Shown here one piece after another: positions 17,988 to 25,900 of a DNA stretch of 64,000 nucleotides. The stretch spans positions 1-64,000 of the forward strand of contig CAYXVZ010000025.1 of the NCBI GenBank assembly GCA_964468345.1. The letters are read 5' to 3'. Source of the stretch: DALYLB01 sp964468345 (lineage in GTDB: Bacteria > Acidobacteriota > Blastocatellia > RBC074). Within the stretch, counting starts at the first letter, position 1; each line of letters starts with the position of its first letter. Under the pieces are notes generated by a model, which made no database searches, was not told the DNA's origin, and saw nothing but the letters and a program-made list of their open reading frames with translations. The translations under genes and the position numbers were made by a program.

Positions 17988-18470
17988 ATGGCACAACGCG
18001 ACGGCGGAAAACTCACGGGCATTTTCATCGGCCTGGAAAAGGGCGCGGGGAAACAGCCATTGCCCGAAGCTGAGCTGGTCGCCGAGCATGGCCTGCGCGG
18101 AGATCGACACGCCGGCAAGAATCCTCAACGGCAGGTGAGCCTGTTTTCCGCCGAACGCCTGCGCGAACTGCAATCGGAAGGGTTCGAAGTCTCAGCCGAA
18201 GAACTCTCCGCCAATCTGTTCACCGAACATATCGACCTCGATGCCCTGAAACCCCGAACCCAGCTACGCATAGGCGAAGCCGTGATTGAAATCGTGGAAC
18301 GCAGGACGCCCTGCCGTTCGATCACGCGCATCGATGCGCGCCTGCCGAAGCGGCTCTATGGACGTTGCGGGCAGTTGGGCCGCATACTGATCAGCGGCCG
18401 CGTGCGCGCTGGCGATGAGATCGCCGTACTGCCCGACGACCGTCAGGGAACGCTGCAATTCGAAAGCTGA
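17988..18470 (+). CDS. MOSC domain protein
   Basis: A 160-residue stand-alone MOSC domain, a fold that carries sulfur on a conserved cysteine for molybdenum-cofactor or iron-sulfur related chemistry. The family pattern is clear: GIFIGLEKGAGKQPL at the start, the GLRGDRHAG strand at about 36-44, RQVSLFSAERL at about 49-59, the gene-typical ELSANLFTE segment, and the cysteine in RRTPCRSI at about residues 105-112. The start at 17988 has only a weak upstream site and lies next to a repeat. The downstream ABC permease begins 18 bases after its stop, so cotranscription is possible though no functional link is obvious. Confidence 0.87.
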   Translation: MAQRDGGKLTGIFIGLEKGAGKQPLPEAELVAEHGLRGDRHAGKNPQRQVSLFSAERLRELQSEGFEVSAEELSANLFTEHIDLDALKPRTQLRIGEAVIEIVERRTPCRSITRIDARLPKRLYGRCGQLGRILISGRVRAGDEIAVLPDDRQGTLQFES

Positions 18471-18488
18471 TCCCGCAATCCGCCTGAC

Positions 18489-19514
18489 ATGCGCAAATTC
18501 CTCTTTCAACGATTGCTTGCGATCGTGCCGCTGCTCTTTGCCGTGGCGCTGGGCGCGTTTCTGCTCGTGAAACTGGCGCCGGGCGATTTTCTTTCCGACT
18601 GGAGCCAGAATCCGCAGATTTCGCCGGAGATCATTGCCCGGGAGCGGATGCGCCGCGGCCTCGATCAACCGTGGCATGTTCAGTTTCTCAGATGGCTGGG
18701 GATGATTGCGCGCGGCGATTTCGGGTATTCCTTCGCCTATCACCGGCCCGCGTCCGCGTTATTGGTCGAGCGCCTGTGGAACACGATCGTACTGGCCATC
18801 GGCGGCCTTGGGACGGCGCTCGCAATCGCGGTTCCCTCGGCCGTGTATGCCGCGCGTCATCGCGCCGGCTGGTTCGATCGCGCCGCGGCTGTCATCACGG
18901 CCTTTTATCTCTCGATGCCGTCCTTTCTGCTGGCTCTGCTTGCGCTCGTGTTTGCGGCGCGCACCGGTTGGTTTCCGATTGGAAAAAGCAGTTCCCTCGA
19001 TGCGGGCGGGTTTTCATTTTTCGAAAAGCTGGCGGATGGCGTTCATCACTTGATCCTGCCCGCCCTGGTGCTGGCCGCGGGACAGGCGCCGGCTTATTTC
19101 CGGCAGCTTCGCGCAAGCTTGCTCGAAATCATTACGAGCGATTTCATTCTTGCGGCCCGGGCCCGCGGTTTTGGAGAAAAACGCATCTGGATCTCGCATG
19201 CGCTTCGCAATGCGATCAATCCCACCATCACGATGTTCGGGCAATCGATCGGCGCGCTGCTCTCGGGCGCGTTTATCGTCGAATCCATCATGTCCTGGCC
19301 GGGACTGGGCAGCCTCGCCGTGCGTTCGCTGCTGGAACGCGACCTCTATGTGCTGGTCACTTGCCTTCTGTTCGCGGCGCTTTTGCTGATGCTGGGAAAC
19401 CTGCTGGCGGATGTTCTGTTGCTGTGGAGTGATCCGAAAAGCAGGGATGAGGGATTAGGGGCGAGGGGCGAGAAAAACAGGGGGGCGAGGGGCGAGGGGC
19501 GAGAAAAGCAGTGA
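18489..19514 (+). CDS. peptide/nickel-type ABC transporter permease, DppB/OppB family
   Basis: A 341-residue inner-membrane permease. The N-terminus MRKFLFQRLLAIVPLLFAVALGAFLLVKLAPGD is the family hallmark, the GDFGYSF segment follows at about 76-82, and the EAA loop (ARGFGEKRIWISHALRNAINPTI) is at about 225-248. Six transmembrane helices are visible. The C-terminal tail after LLLWSDP (RDEGLGARGEKNRGARGEGREKQ) is encoded by GGGGCGA heptamers of an inverted repeat and is foreign to the family. The stop overlaps the next gene (TGATG). It works with the following permease and binding protein as an importer. Confidence 0.9.
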   Translation: MRKFLFQRLLAIVPLLFAVALGAFLLVKLAPGDFLSDWSQNPQISPEIIARERMRRGLDQPWHVQFLRWLGMIARGDFGYSFAYHRPASALLVERLWNTIVLAIGGLGTALAIAVPSAVYAARHRAGWFDRAAAVITAFYLSMPSFLLALLALVFAARTGWFPIGKSSSLDAGGFSFFEKLADGVHHLILPALVLAAGQAPAYFRQLRASLLEIITSDFILAARARGFGEKRIWISHALRNAINPTITMFGQSIGALLSGAFIVESIMSWPGLGSLAVRSLLERDLYVLVTCLLFAALLLMLGNLLADVLLLWSDPKSRDEGLGARGEKNRGARGEGREKQ

Positions 19515-19645
19515 TGAGGAAAAAGGGGAGAGTTGAGTCTATGCCACTAAAATCCATTTTCACGAAGGCGCGCTCCCTCGCCCCTCGCCCCTCAACCCTC
19601 GCCCCTGCCCTTCTCGCCCCTCGCCCTTCGCCCCTCGCCCCTTTC
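19457..19645. repeat. GGGGCGA heptamer inverted repeat, copy 2, spanning a gene junction
   Basis: Left arm about 19457-19508 carries GGGGCGA units and lies in the 3' end of the first permease gene. Right arm about 19576-19645 carries CTCGCCC units and lies in the 5' end of the second. Both arms are translated. Confidence 0.8.
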
Positions 19646-20701
19646 CGGACTCTGAATCACAACCTCTTCTTCGGCGGCGCACTGCTCGTCGTGTTTGTGC
19701 TGTGCGCGGTGCTGGCGGATTTTCTTTCGCCGTATTCGCCCGCGGCGGAGCATCGAGAGGCGCCGTCCGCGCCGCCGAGCCGGATTCGCTTTCGGGATGC
19801 GGCGGGGCAATGGAGCCCGCGGCCCTTTGTTTATCGCATTCGCAGCGTCGATCTTCTTTCGCGGCAATATGCCGAAGACGTCGATCGCCCGTATCCACTG
19901 CGTTTTTTCGTGACGGGAGAGCCTTATCGATTGTTGGGGATGGTTTCCTGCCGGCGGCATTTGTTCGGCGTGGACGAGCCCGCGCGCATCTTCCTGTTTG
20001 GCGCCGATGCGCTCGGGCGGGATCTCTTTTCGCGGCTCTGCGCGGGCGCGCGGCTTTCCTTGTGGACGGCGGCCGCGGCTCTGTTGATTTCCTTGCCGCT
20101 GGCCCTGTTCATCGGAGGCATCGCGGGATATGCCGGCGGGGTGGCCGATTTTTTGAGCCAGCGATTCATCGAGCTTCTGCTCGCGCTGCCCACCCTGTAT
20201 CTATTGATCGCCCTGCGCAGCACGCTGCCCCAACAACTGCCGCCGGGGCGCGTCTTTTTCGCTATGGTCGGATTGATGGCGGTCTTCGGCTGGGCGCATC
20301 TTGCGCGCATCATCCGCGGCACGGTGCTTTCGCTGCGCCAGCAGCCGTTTGTGATGGCCGCGCGGGCGCTGGGCGCTTCGGACCGGCGGATTCTCGTTCG
20401 TCATATCTTTCCGCATCTGGCCGGCACGCTCTTTCCGCAGGCCGCAATTATCGCGCCGGGTTTCATTCTCGCCGAAATCACTCTATCCTATCTCGGCCTC
20501 GGCGTTTCGGATCCCTTGCCCAGTCTTGGCAAAATGCTCGCCATGGAGGGAGGCCTGACGCAACTCACCCGCTACTGGTGGACGCTTGCCCCTTGCGTTG
20601 TCATCTTCTTTCTCAGTCTGACTTTTTATCTTCTTTCGGAGGGATTGCGAGAATACTTTCATCCGCGCACGCCCCGCGTGGACGTCTCTAATCAGCTCTG
20701 A
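19514..20701 (+). CDS. peptide/nickel-type ABC transporter permease, DppC/OppC family
   Basis: A 395-residue permease, partner of the preceding one. After an N-terminal extension comes the first helix (FGGALLVVFVLCAVLADFLSPYSP), a periplasmic loop, and the DppC core: FLFGADALGRDLFSRLCAGARLSL at about 155-178, and the EAA loop (AARALGASDRRILVRHIFPHLAGTL) at about 280-305. The extension (residues about 20-45, SLAPRPSTLAPALLAPRPSP) comes from CTCGCCC heptamers and is foreign to the family. The periplasmic loop (about 70-150) is longer than in typical DppC. The ATG at 19514 overlaps the stop of the first permease by one base, indicating translational coupling. Confidence 0.88.
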   Translation: MRKKGRVESMPLKSIFTKARSLAPRPSTLAPALLAPRPSPLAPFRTLNHNLFFGGALLVVFVLCAVLADFLSPYSPAAEHREAPSAPPSRIRFRDAAGQWSPRPFVYRIRSVDLLSRQYAEDVDRPYPLRFFVTGEPYRLLGMVSCRRHLFGVDEPARIFLFGADALGRDLFSRLCAGARLSLWTAAAALLISLPLALFIGGIAGYAGGVADFLSQRFIELLLALPTLYLLIALRSTLPQQLPPGRVFFAMVGLMAVFGWAHLARIIRGTVLSLRQQPFVMAARALGASDRRILVRHIFPHLAGTLFPQAAIIAPGFILAEITLSYLGLGVSDPLPSLGKMLAMEGGLTQLTRYWWTLAPCVVIFFLSLTFYLLSEGLREYFHPRTPRVDVSNQL

Positions 20702-20738
20702 TACCATCCGCTTACTTCGGCATGAAAACTTCAATAAA

Positions 20739-22481
20739 ATGAAAAGGACTATGGCGAAACAAGACTACAAATCGCTGCAAGCATTTCTCTGTCTGCTTAC
20801 GCTTCTGGGGCTGGTTCTCGGCCATGCGGGATGTGGAAAGAACGAAACCAAGCCCGCCGCGCCCAATCGCATCGTGGTTTCAAAGACGGTTGGGCCGCGG
20901 ACGTTGAACCGATTGTTCGCCGCGGACGAAGTGACGGGCAGCATACTGGATTGCATGAATGCCCGGCTGATTCGCATCAATCGGCAGACGCAACAGGCCG
21001 AGGGCGAACTCGCCACGCAATGGCAGCTTTCGCCGGACGGAAAAACGCTTGAATGCGATTTGCGGACCGATGCGAAGTTCTCCGATGGCCAGCCGTTCAC
21101 GGCCGAAGACGTGCTGTTCACCTTTCAGGTACTGCAGGATCCGAAAGTGGCTTCGCCGCTGGCCGACACGTTTCAATCCGGCGGCGGGCAGATGAAGGTC
21201 GAGAAGCTCGGCGATCACAAGGTGCGTTTTGCTTTCTCGTCGCCGCTGGCCGCTGTGGAGCGGCTTTTCGACGGCATCGCCATCCTGCCCAAACACTCGC
21301 TCGAAGCGGCCTATCGCGAAGGAAAATTCGCCGAAGCCTGGAACCTATCGACGCCGCCCGCGCAGATCGTCGGACTTGGCCCTTTCAAATTGAAAGAAGT
21401 CGTCGCCGATCAGCGAATCGTGATGGCGCGCAATGAGCATTACTGGAAAAAAGACGCGAGCGGAACACAATTGCCTTATCTGGATGAACTGATCATCAGC
21501 ATCGACGCGGACCGCAGCGCGCAGGTGCTCAAGTTCCAGAACGGCGAAACCGATCTGCTCTATCCGGTCAATGTCGATGATGTCCCCGCGCTGCAGGCCC
21601 TGGAACAACAGGGAAAGATCAAGCTGATGGATATGGGGCCGAGCCAGATCCGCGAGATCTTCTGGTTCAATCTCAACGACGGAAAATCCAAGGAAGGCAA
21701 ACCCTTTCTCGATCCCGTCAAGCGCGCCTGGTTTTCCGATGTTCGCTTTCGACAGGCCATCTCGCACGCCATCGATCGCGATGCGATCGTCTCGGTCGTC
21801 TTCGCGGGCAAGGCGGCGCCGCAATACGGTTTTCTCTCGGCGGGCGACAAGCTCTGGCACAACGATCAGGTGAAAAAATTTTCCTATGATGTCGAACGGG
21901 CGAAAAGTCTCTTGAAACAAGCCGGTTTCAAATACACCAGCGGCAACGACCTGATCGACTCCGAAGGACATCCCGTGTCCATCACGATGGTCACCAATGC
22001 GAGCAATGCCCTGCGGGGGAAAATGAGCACCATGATCCAATCGGATCTGGCGAAGATCGGCATCCAGGTCAATATCGCTTCGCTCGAATCGCGCGCGCTG
22101 CTTTCGACGATCAACGATACCTTCGCCTATGAAGCCGCGTTGCTGGCCGTGGTCAGCGGCGACGCCGATCCGAATTCGCACGCGAATATCCTGACCAGCG
22201 CTGGAGCCGGTCACTGGTGGTATCCGGGCCAGAAGCGGCCGGCGACGACGTGGGAGGCGCAGATCGATGCCTTGATGGCCAGGCAGCGCGTCGCGCTCGA
22301 CCCGGCGCAGCGAAAGGAAGCGTTCAATCAGGTGCAGGCCCTGATGGCCGAACAGCAGGCGTTCATCTTTCTCGCTTCGCGTCACCTGCTCGTCGCCGCA
22401 AAGCCGGACATCGGCAATCTGAAGCCCGCGCTCTTGCCTGATTTTGCGTTGTGGAATGCCGATGAATTGAAGCGTCAATAG
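20739..22481 (+). CDS. ABC transporter solute-binding lipoprotein, family 5 (peptide type)
   Basis: A 580-residue SBP_bac_5 protein that captures the solute outside the inner membrane. The signal peptide ends in a lipobox (GHAGC, Cys at about residue 32), so the mature protein is lipid-anchored. The family core is clear: VGPRTLNRLFAADEVTGSI at the start, ATQWQLSPDGKTLECDLRTDAKFSDGQPFTAEDVLFTFQ, VGLGPFKLKEVVADQRIVMARNEHYW, and FRQAISHAIDRDAIVSVVFAGKA. Substrate could be oligopeptide, nickel or other solute. Start could be the ATG at 20739 or 20751. It is 37 bases after the second permease. ATP-binding subunits (DppD/DppF type) are absent from the window and must be encoded elsewhere. Confidence 0.9.
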   Translation: MKRTMAKQDYKSLQAFLCLLTLLGLVLGHAGCGKNETKPAAPNRIVVSKTVGPRTLNRLFAADEVTGSILDCMNARLIRINRQTQQAEGELATQWQLSPDGKTLECDLRTDAKFSDGQPFTAEDVLFTFQVLQDPKVASPLADTFQSGGGQMKVEKLGDHKVRFAFSSPLAAVERLFDGIAILPKHSLEAAYREGKFAEAWNLSTPPAQIVGLGPFKLKEVVADQRIVMARNEHYWKKDASGTQLPYLDELIISIDADRSAQVLKFQNGETDLLYPVNVDDVPALQALEQQGKIKLMDMGPSQIREIFWFNLNDGKSKEGKPFLDPVKRAWFSDVRFRQAISHAIDRDAIVSVVFAGKAAPQYGFLSAGDKLWHNDQVKKFSYDVERAKSLLKQAGFKYTSGNDLIDSEGHPVSITMVTNASNALRGKMSTMIQSDLAKIGIQVNIASLESRALLSTINDTFAYEAALLAVVSGDADPNSHANILTSAGAGHWWYPGQKRPATTWEAQIDALMARQRVALDPAQRKEAFNQVQALMAEQQAFIFLASRHLLVAAKPDIGNLKPALLPDFALWNADELKRQ

Positions 22482-23244
22482 AACTCATCCCGGAGGGATG
22501 ACAGCAACCAAATCAGAACAAAATACTTTGGGATAGTTTTACCACGGGGACCATGGGGAAATGACAAATAGATTCAACCTCCCTGCGCCCCCAATGTATC
22601 TACAGATGTTTGATCGTTGAATTTGTCCCGAAGGGACAACGGAGATTAGCCGGTGGTGGAGCGAAGCGTAACCACCGGAACAGCGTGAAAAGATTTCGCG
22701 TCCCGGCAGGGACGCCGGACCAGTACTCATTTTCTGAATACCATCGCTTTGGTCCGGCGCCCCTGCCAGGGCGCAATACAATACTTAATCTATCCGGTGG
22801 TTACGCTTCGCTCCACCACCGGCTAATCTCCGTTGCGCCTTTGGCGCAAAGAGTTTTGTGACAGGGTGTCACGATTGCTGGCACGCAACGGGACGATCAG
22901 ATGATCATTACGCCGCGCCTTCCCCACGACGACGAAACGCACGCAACGATTTTTCCTTCCGATAACTTCTCTCCGCAAAATGTCTTAGCGCCATCGCGCA
23001 CATGCTGATTTAAAACAAATTTTACGCCCACGTATTTTTTCAGCCGAGGGTCATCACTCATAGGGCAATTCAGCGACGATCGATTTTCGATTTCCCCGAA
23101 CCCCCGTACCAAATCGATCAGCGCAAGAGTAGAGAATCATAACGAAGCAAACCATTCGAAATTTTTCACGCGCGAATCGCCGCGCGGGGAACAGGTCGAG
23201 GTGTGTTCGATTGTGCAGGCGCTGGGAAACATGGACTGACAAGA
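22482..23244. other. 763-base intergenic region without a gene
   Basis: Contains a short palindrome (ATCCCGGAGGGAT) just after the binding-protein stop, a MITE-like element (22639-22833), and from about 22860 a non-repetitive stretch with no convincing ORF. The stretch includes one copy of the CGATAACTTCTC motif at 22961-22972. The promoter of the glycosyltransferase unit must lie here. Confidence 0.6.
22639..22833. repeat. MITE-like element with perfect 41-base terminal inverted repeats
   Basis: Ends 22639-22679 and 22793-22833 are perfect 41-base inverted copies (ACGGAGATTAGCCGGTGGTG...). Inside is a second, imperfect inverted pair (CGTCCCGGCAGGGACGCCGGACCA type). Total length 195 bases, close to the 192 bases of the 1195-1386 element. 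No ORF. Confidence 0.8.
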
Positions 23245-24498
23245 ATGAAAAGAATTCTGGTTTATTCGCACGATACCTATGGATTGGGAAACATTCGACG
23301 GATGCTGGCGATTTGCGAGCACCTGGTCGAATCCGATCCGCAGCTTTCAATTCTGCTGATTACGGGTTCGCCGGTGATTCATAACCTGCGGCTGCCGCCG
23401 CAACTGGATTACATCAAACTGCCCTGTCTGACGCGCACGGAGTACGAAGGCTACGAGGTGAAATATCTCGGCACGGGCGTCGAAGAGACGATTCGGCTGC
23501 GCTCGGACCTGATTCTTTCCGCCGTCGCCAATTACAAGCCCGATCTCTTTCTGATCGACAAGAAGCCCTATGGCGTGAAGAACGAATTGCTGGTGGCGCT
23601 CAATTATGCGCGGCTGCATCTGCCCGGCGCGAAATGGGCATTGGTCCTGCGGGATATTCTCGACAGCCCCGAGCGCACGATCGATGTCTGGCGCAAGCAC
23701 GGGTACAGCGAGGCCATCGAGTATTTTTATGAGCGGGTATTCGTGATGGGGACGGAGGAGATTTTCGATCTCTGCGGCGAATATCGACTGCCGAAGCCGG
23801 CCGCGAACAAGGTGCGGTATTGCGGTTATCTCAAGCGGGCGGCCGTGGCGAAATCATGCGGCGAAGTGCGCGCGCAGTACGGCATCGAATCGGAAAAGCA
23901 ACTGGTTGTCGTCACGCCGGGCGGCGGGCAGGACGGATTCCATATTCTTTCCACGTATCTCGACACGCTGGCGCTGTTGCCGCAAAGCGCGCCTTTTCAC
24001 AGCGTGCTGGTCTCAGGCCCGGAAATGCCCGCCGTGCAAAAAGAATATCTGCAACGCGTCGCCGCGCGGGATGCCCGCGTCGACTTGCTCGAATTCACGA
24101 ACGATTCGCTTAGCCTGATGAATGCAGCCGATCTGGTGATCTCGATGAGCGGCTATAACACGATCTGCGAACTGCTTTCTCTGCGAAAGCGGACGATTGT
24201 CGTTCCGCGGGCGCGGCCCGCGCAGGAACAATTGATTCGTGCCCAGCGAATGCAGGACCGGAATCTGTTCCCGTTTATTCATCCGGATGAATTGAGTCCG
24301 ATGCGGCTCAAGGCCGCACTGCTTGAAAGCCTGCGAGGCGGCGAGGAGAAGCCGGAAGCCTTTGCCCGCGCGTTGTCGCGCGTCGAAATGGGAGCGTTGC
24401 CCATCATCGGAAACGAAGTCGCCCAGATGCTCTCTGCGCCTGAAAACGTTCCCGCCGCGAAGAAACGAACCTTGATTGGCAAAATCGTCTATGCGTGA
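23245..24498 (+). CDS. MurG-like (GT-B) glycosyltransferase
   Basis: A 417-residue predicted glycosyltransferase of the MurG / family-28-like group. The N-terminal domain starts with RILVYSHDTYGLGNIRRMLAICEHL, a glycine-containing acceptor loop as in MurG. The C-terminal domain has VVVTPGGGQDGFHIL and the donor-binding MSGYNTICELLSLRKRTIVVPRARPAQEQLIRAQRM, the counterpart of MurG's GxxTxxE segment. Cytoplasmic; no membrane helix. Sugar donor and acceptor unknown. The frame opens at 23203; the ATG at 23245 is preferred. It is a distant paralogue of the 31003 gene and starts a three-gene unit with the next two genes, one glycosyltransferase and one lyase. Confidence 0.85.
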   Translation: MKRILVYSHDTYGLGNIRRMLAICEHLVESDPQLSILLITGSPVIHNLRLPPQLDYIKLPCLTRTEYEGYEVKYLGTGVEETIRLRSDLILSAVANYKPDLFLIDKKPYGVKNELLVALNYARLHLPGAKWALVLRDILDSPERTIDVWRKHGYSEAIEYFYERVFVMGTEEIFDLCGEYRLPKPAANKVRYCGYLKRAAVAKSCGEVRAQYGIESEKQLVVVTPGGGQDGFHILSTYLDTLALLPQSAPFHSVLVSGPEMPAVQKEYLQRVAARDARVDLLEFTNDSLSLMNAADLVISMSGYNTICELLSLRKRTIVVPRARPAQEQLIRAQRMQDRNLFPFIHPDELSPMRLKAALLESLRGGEEKPEAFARALSRVEMGALPIIGNEVAQMLSAPENVPAAKKRTLIGKIVYA

Positions 24499-24505
24499 GG
24501 ATTCC

Positions 24506-25900
24506 ATGTTGAACAAGCCGGATATTTCATCGACATTCGCTCCCGAAATCGCGTACGTGCTCAAGGGTTTCGGCCGCACGTCAGAAACCTTTATCAGTAA
24601 TGAAATCTTTCTGCTCGAATCGCTCGGCGCGCGATTGCAGCTTTTTTCCATCAAGAAACTCGAAGGCCAGCGGCTGCATGGCGTCGTCAGCCGCATCCAG
24701 TCGCCGGTCGCCTTTTTGCCGGATGCCTCGCCGGTCAATGAAACCAATTTCCTGTTCTGGTTGCTGCTCACGCTGCCGGGCTTTTTCGGCGCGCACCTGT
24801 ATCTGTTTCTCTCGCGCCCCGCGCTGTACCTGCGCGTTCTGTTCGAATCCCTCGAATACTGCGTCCGGCTCCGGTCGAAACCGTGGATTCCCAAAAAGGT
24901 CTTTTTCAAGGAATTCATTCAGGCCGGGTATGTGGCGCGGGAGGTGCTGCGCCGGCCCTCGATCCGTCACCTGCATGCGCATTTCTGCCACGGCGCGACG
25001 ACCGTCACGATGTTCGCCAGCCGCCTGGCCGGCGTGCCCTTCAGCTTCACCGCGCATGCCAAGGATATCTATCTGGAAGAACTCAATCCGCGCGATCTGC
25101 TCGACGTCAAGATGCGCCGCGCGGAGTTCGTCGTGACTTGCACCGAAGCGAATCTGCGGCATTTGAAACAGCGCGATACGGGCACGACGCCGGTTCACGC
25201 GATATATCACGGCCTGGATCTCTCGCTGTTCACGCCCGCGGAAGAGTCGGCCGCCGTTTCGATTCCTCTGCTGCTCTCGGTCGGCCGGATCGTCGAGAAA
25301 AAAGGCTTCGATTATCTGATCCGCGCCTGTCATTTGCTGCGTCGACAGGGACGCGTCTTCAAATGCCTGATCGTGGGCGGGGCCGACAAGCATTCCGAGT
25401 TTATCAAGGGGCTGATTCGCGATCTGGAACTGGAAGACGTCGTCGAGATGCGTTCTTCAGTCACGCAGGAAGAACTGAAACAAATCTATCAACAGGCCAC
25501 GGTCTTCGCGCTGCCATGTTTGATCGGCGACAACGGCGACCGGGACGGCATTCCGAACGTGCTGGTCGAGGCGATGGCCATGCAGTTGCCAGTCGTTTCG
25601 ACTTCGATCTCGGGCATTCCGGAACTTGTGCAATCGGGCGTGAACGGTTTGCTCGTGGCATCGCGCGATGAAGTGCGGCTCGCCGAGGCTATCCGGGCGC
25701 TCTTCGACAATCCGGGACTTCGCCAGCGCCTTGGGCGGGCCGCGCGAGCGCGCGTGCTCGAATCCTTCGATTCCAGCCGCAATACGCAATTTCTCAAAGC
25801 CCTGTTCGATGCCAGGCTGCGCGCGGCGCTGCCCGCCAGAGATCGCCGGGCGGCGGAACCGGTGCGGGAAAAAGCAGAAAGCGGGGTGCGAATCCGATGA
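24506..25900 (+). CDS. GT4 family glycosyltransferase
   Basis: A 464-residue GT-B glycosyltransferase of CAZy family 4. Typical elements: HLHAHFCHGATTVTMFASRLAGVPFSFTAHAKDIYLE at about 155-192, IYHGLDLSLFTP, SVGRIVEKKGFDYLIRACHLL, and the donor motif GIPNVLVEAMAMQLPVVSTSISGIPELVQSGVNGLLV with the paired glutamates. It closely resembles the product of the 43512 gene, so the two are paralogues 18 kb apart. The frame opens at 24476 and overlaps the previous gene, but the ATG at 24506 follows a GAGG site at proper spacing and is preferred. The stop overlaps the next start by four bases (ATGA), so translation is coupled to the heparinase-like gene. Confidence 0.88.
   Translation: MLNKPDISSTFAPEIAYVLKGFGRTSETFISNEIFLLESLGARLQLFSIKKLEGQRLHGVVSRIQSPVAFLPDASPVNETNFLFWLLLTLPGFFGAHLYLFLSRPALYLRVLFESLEYCVRLRSKPWIPKKVFFKEFIQAGYVAREVLRRPSIRHLHAHFCHGATTVTMFASRLAGVPFSFTAHAKDIYLEELNPRDLLDVKMRRAEFVVTCTEANLRHLKQRDTGTTPVHAIYHGLDLSLFTPAEESAAVSIPLLLSVGRIVEKKGFDYLIRACHLLRRQGRVFKCLIVGGADKHSEFIKGLIRDLELEDVVEMRSSVTQEELKQIYQQATVFALPCLIGDNGDRDGIPNVLVEAMAMQLPVVSTSISGIPELVQSGVNGLLVASRDEVRLAEAIRALFDNPGLRQRLGRAARARVLESFDSSRNTQFLKALFDARLRAALPARDRRAAEPVREKAESGVRIR

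Noticed and set aside
19702..20691. 329-residue open frame overlapping the second permease
   Set aside because: Out-of-frame shadow; the permease frame shows all family motifs.
22860..23244. Possible small gene upstream of the first glycosyltransferase
   Set aside because: The open frames on the minus strand have no ribosome-binding site, contain unusual composition and overlap the likely promoter region.
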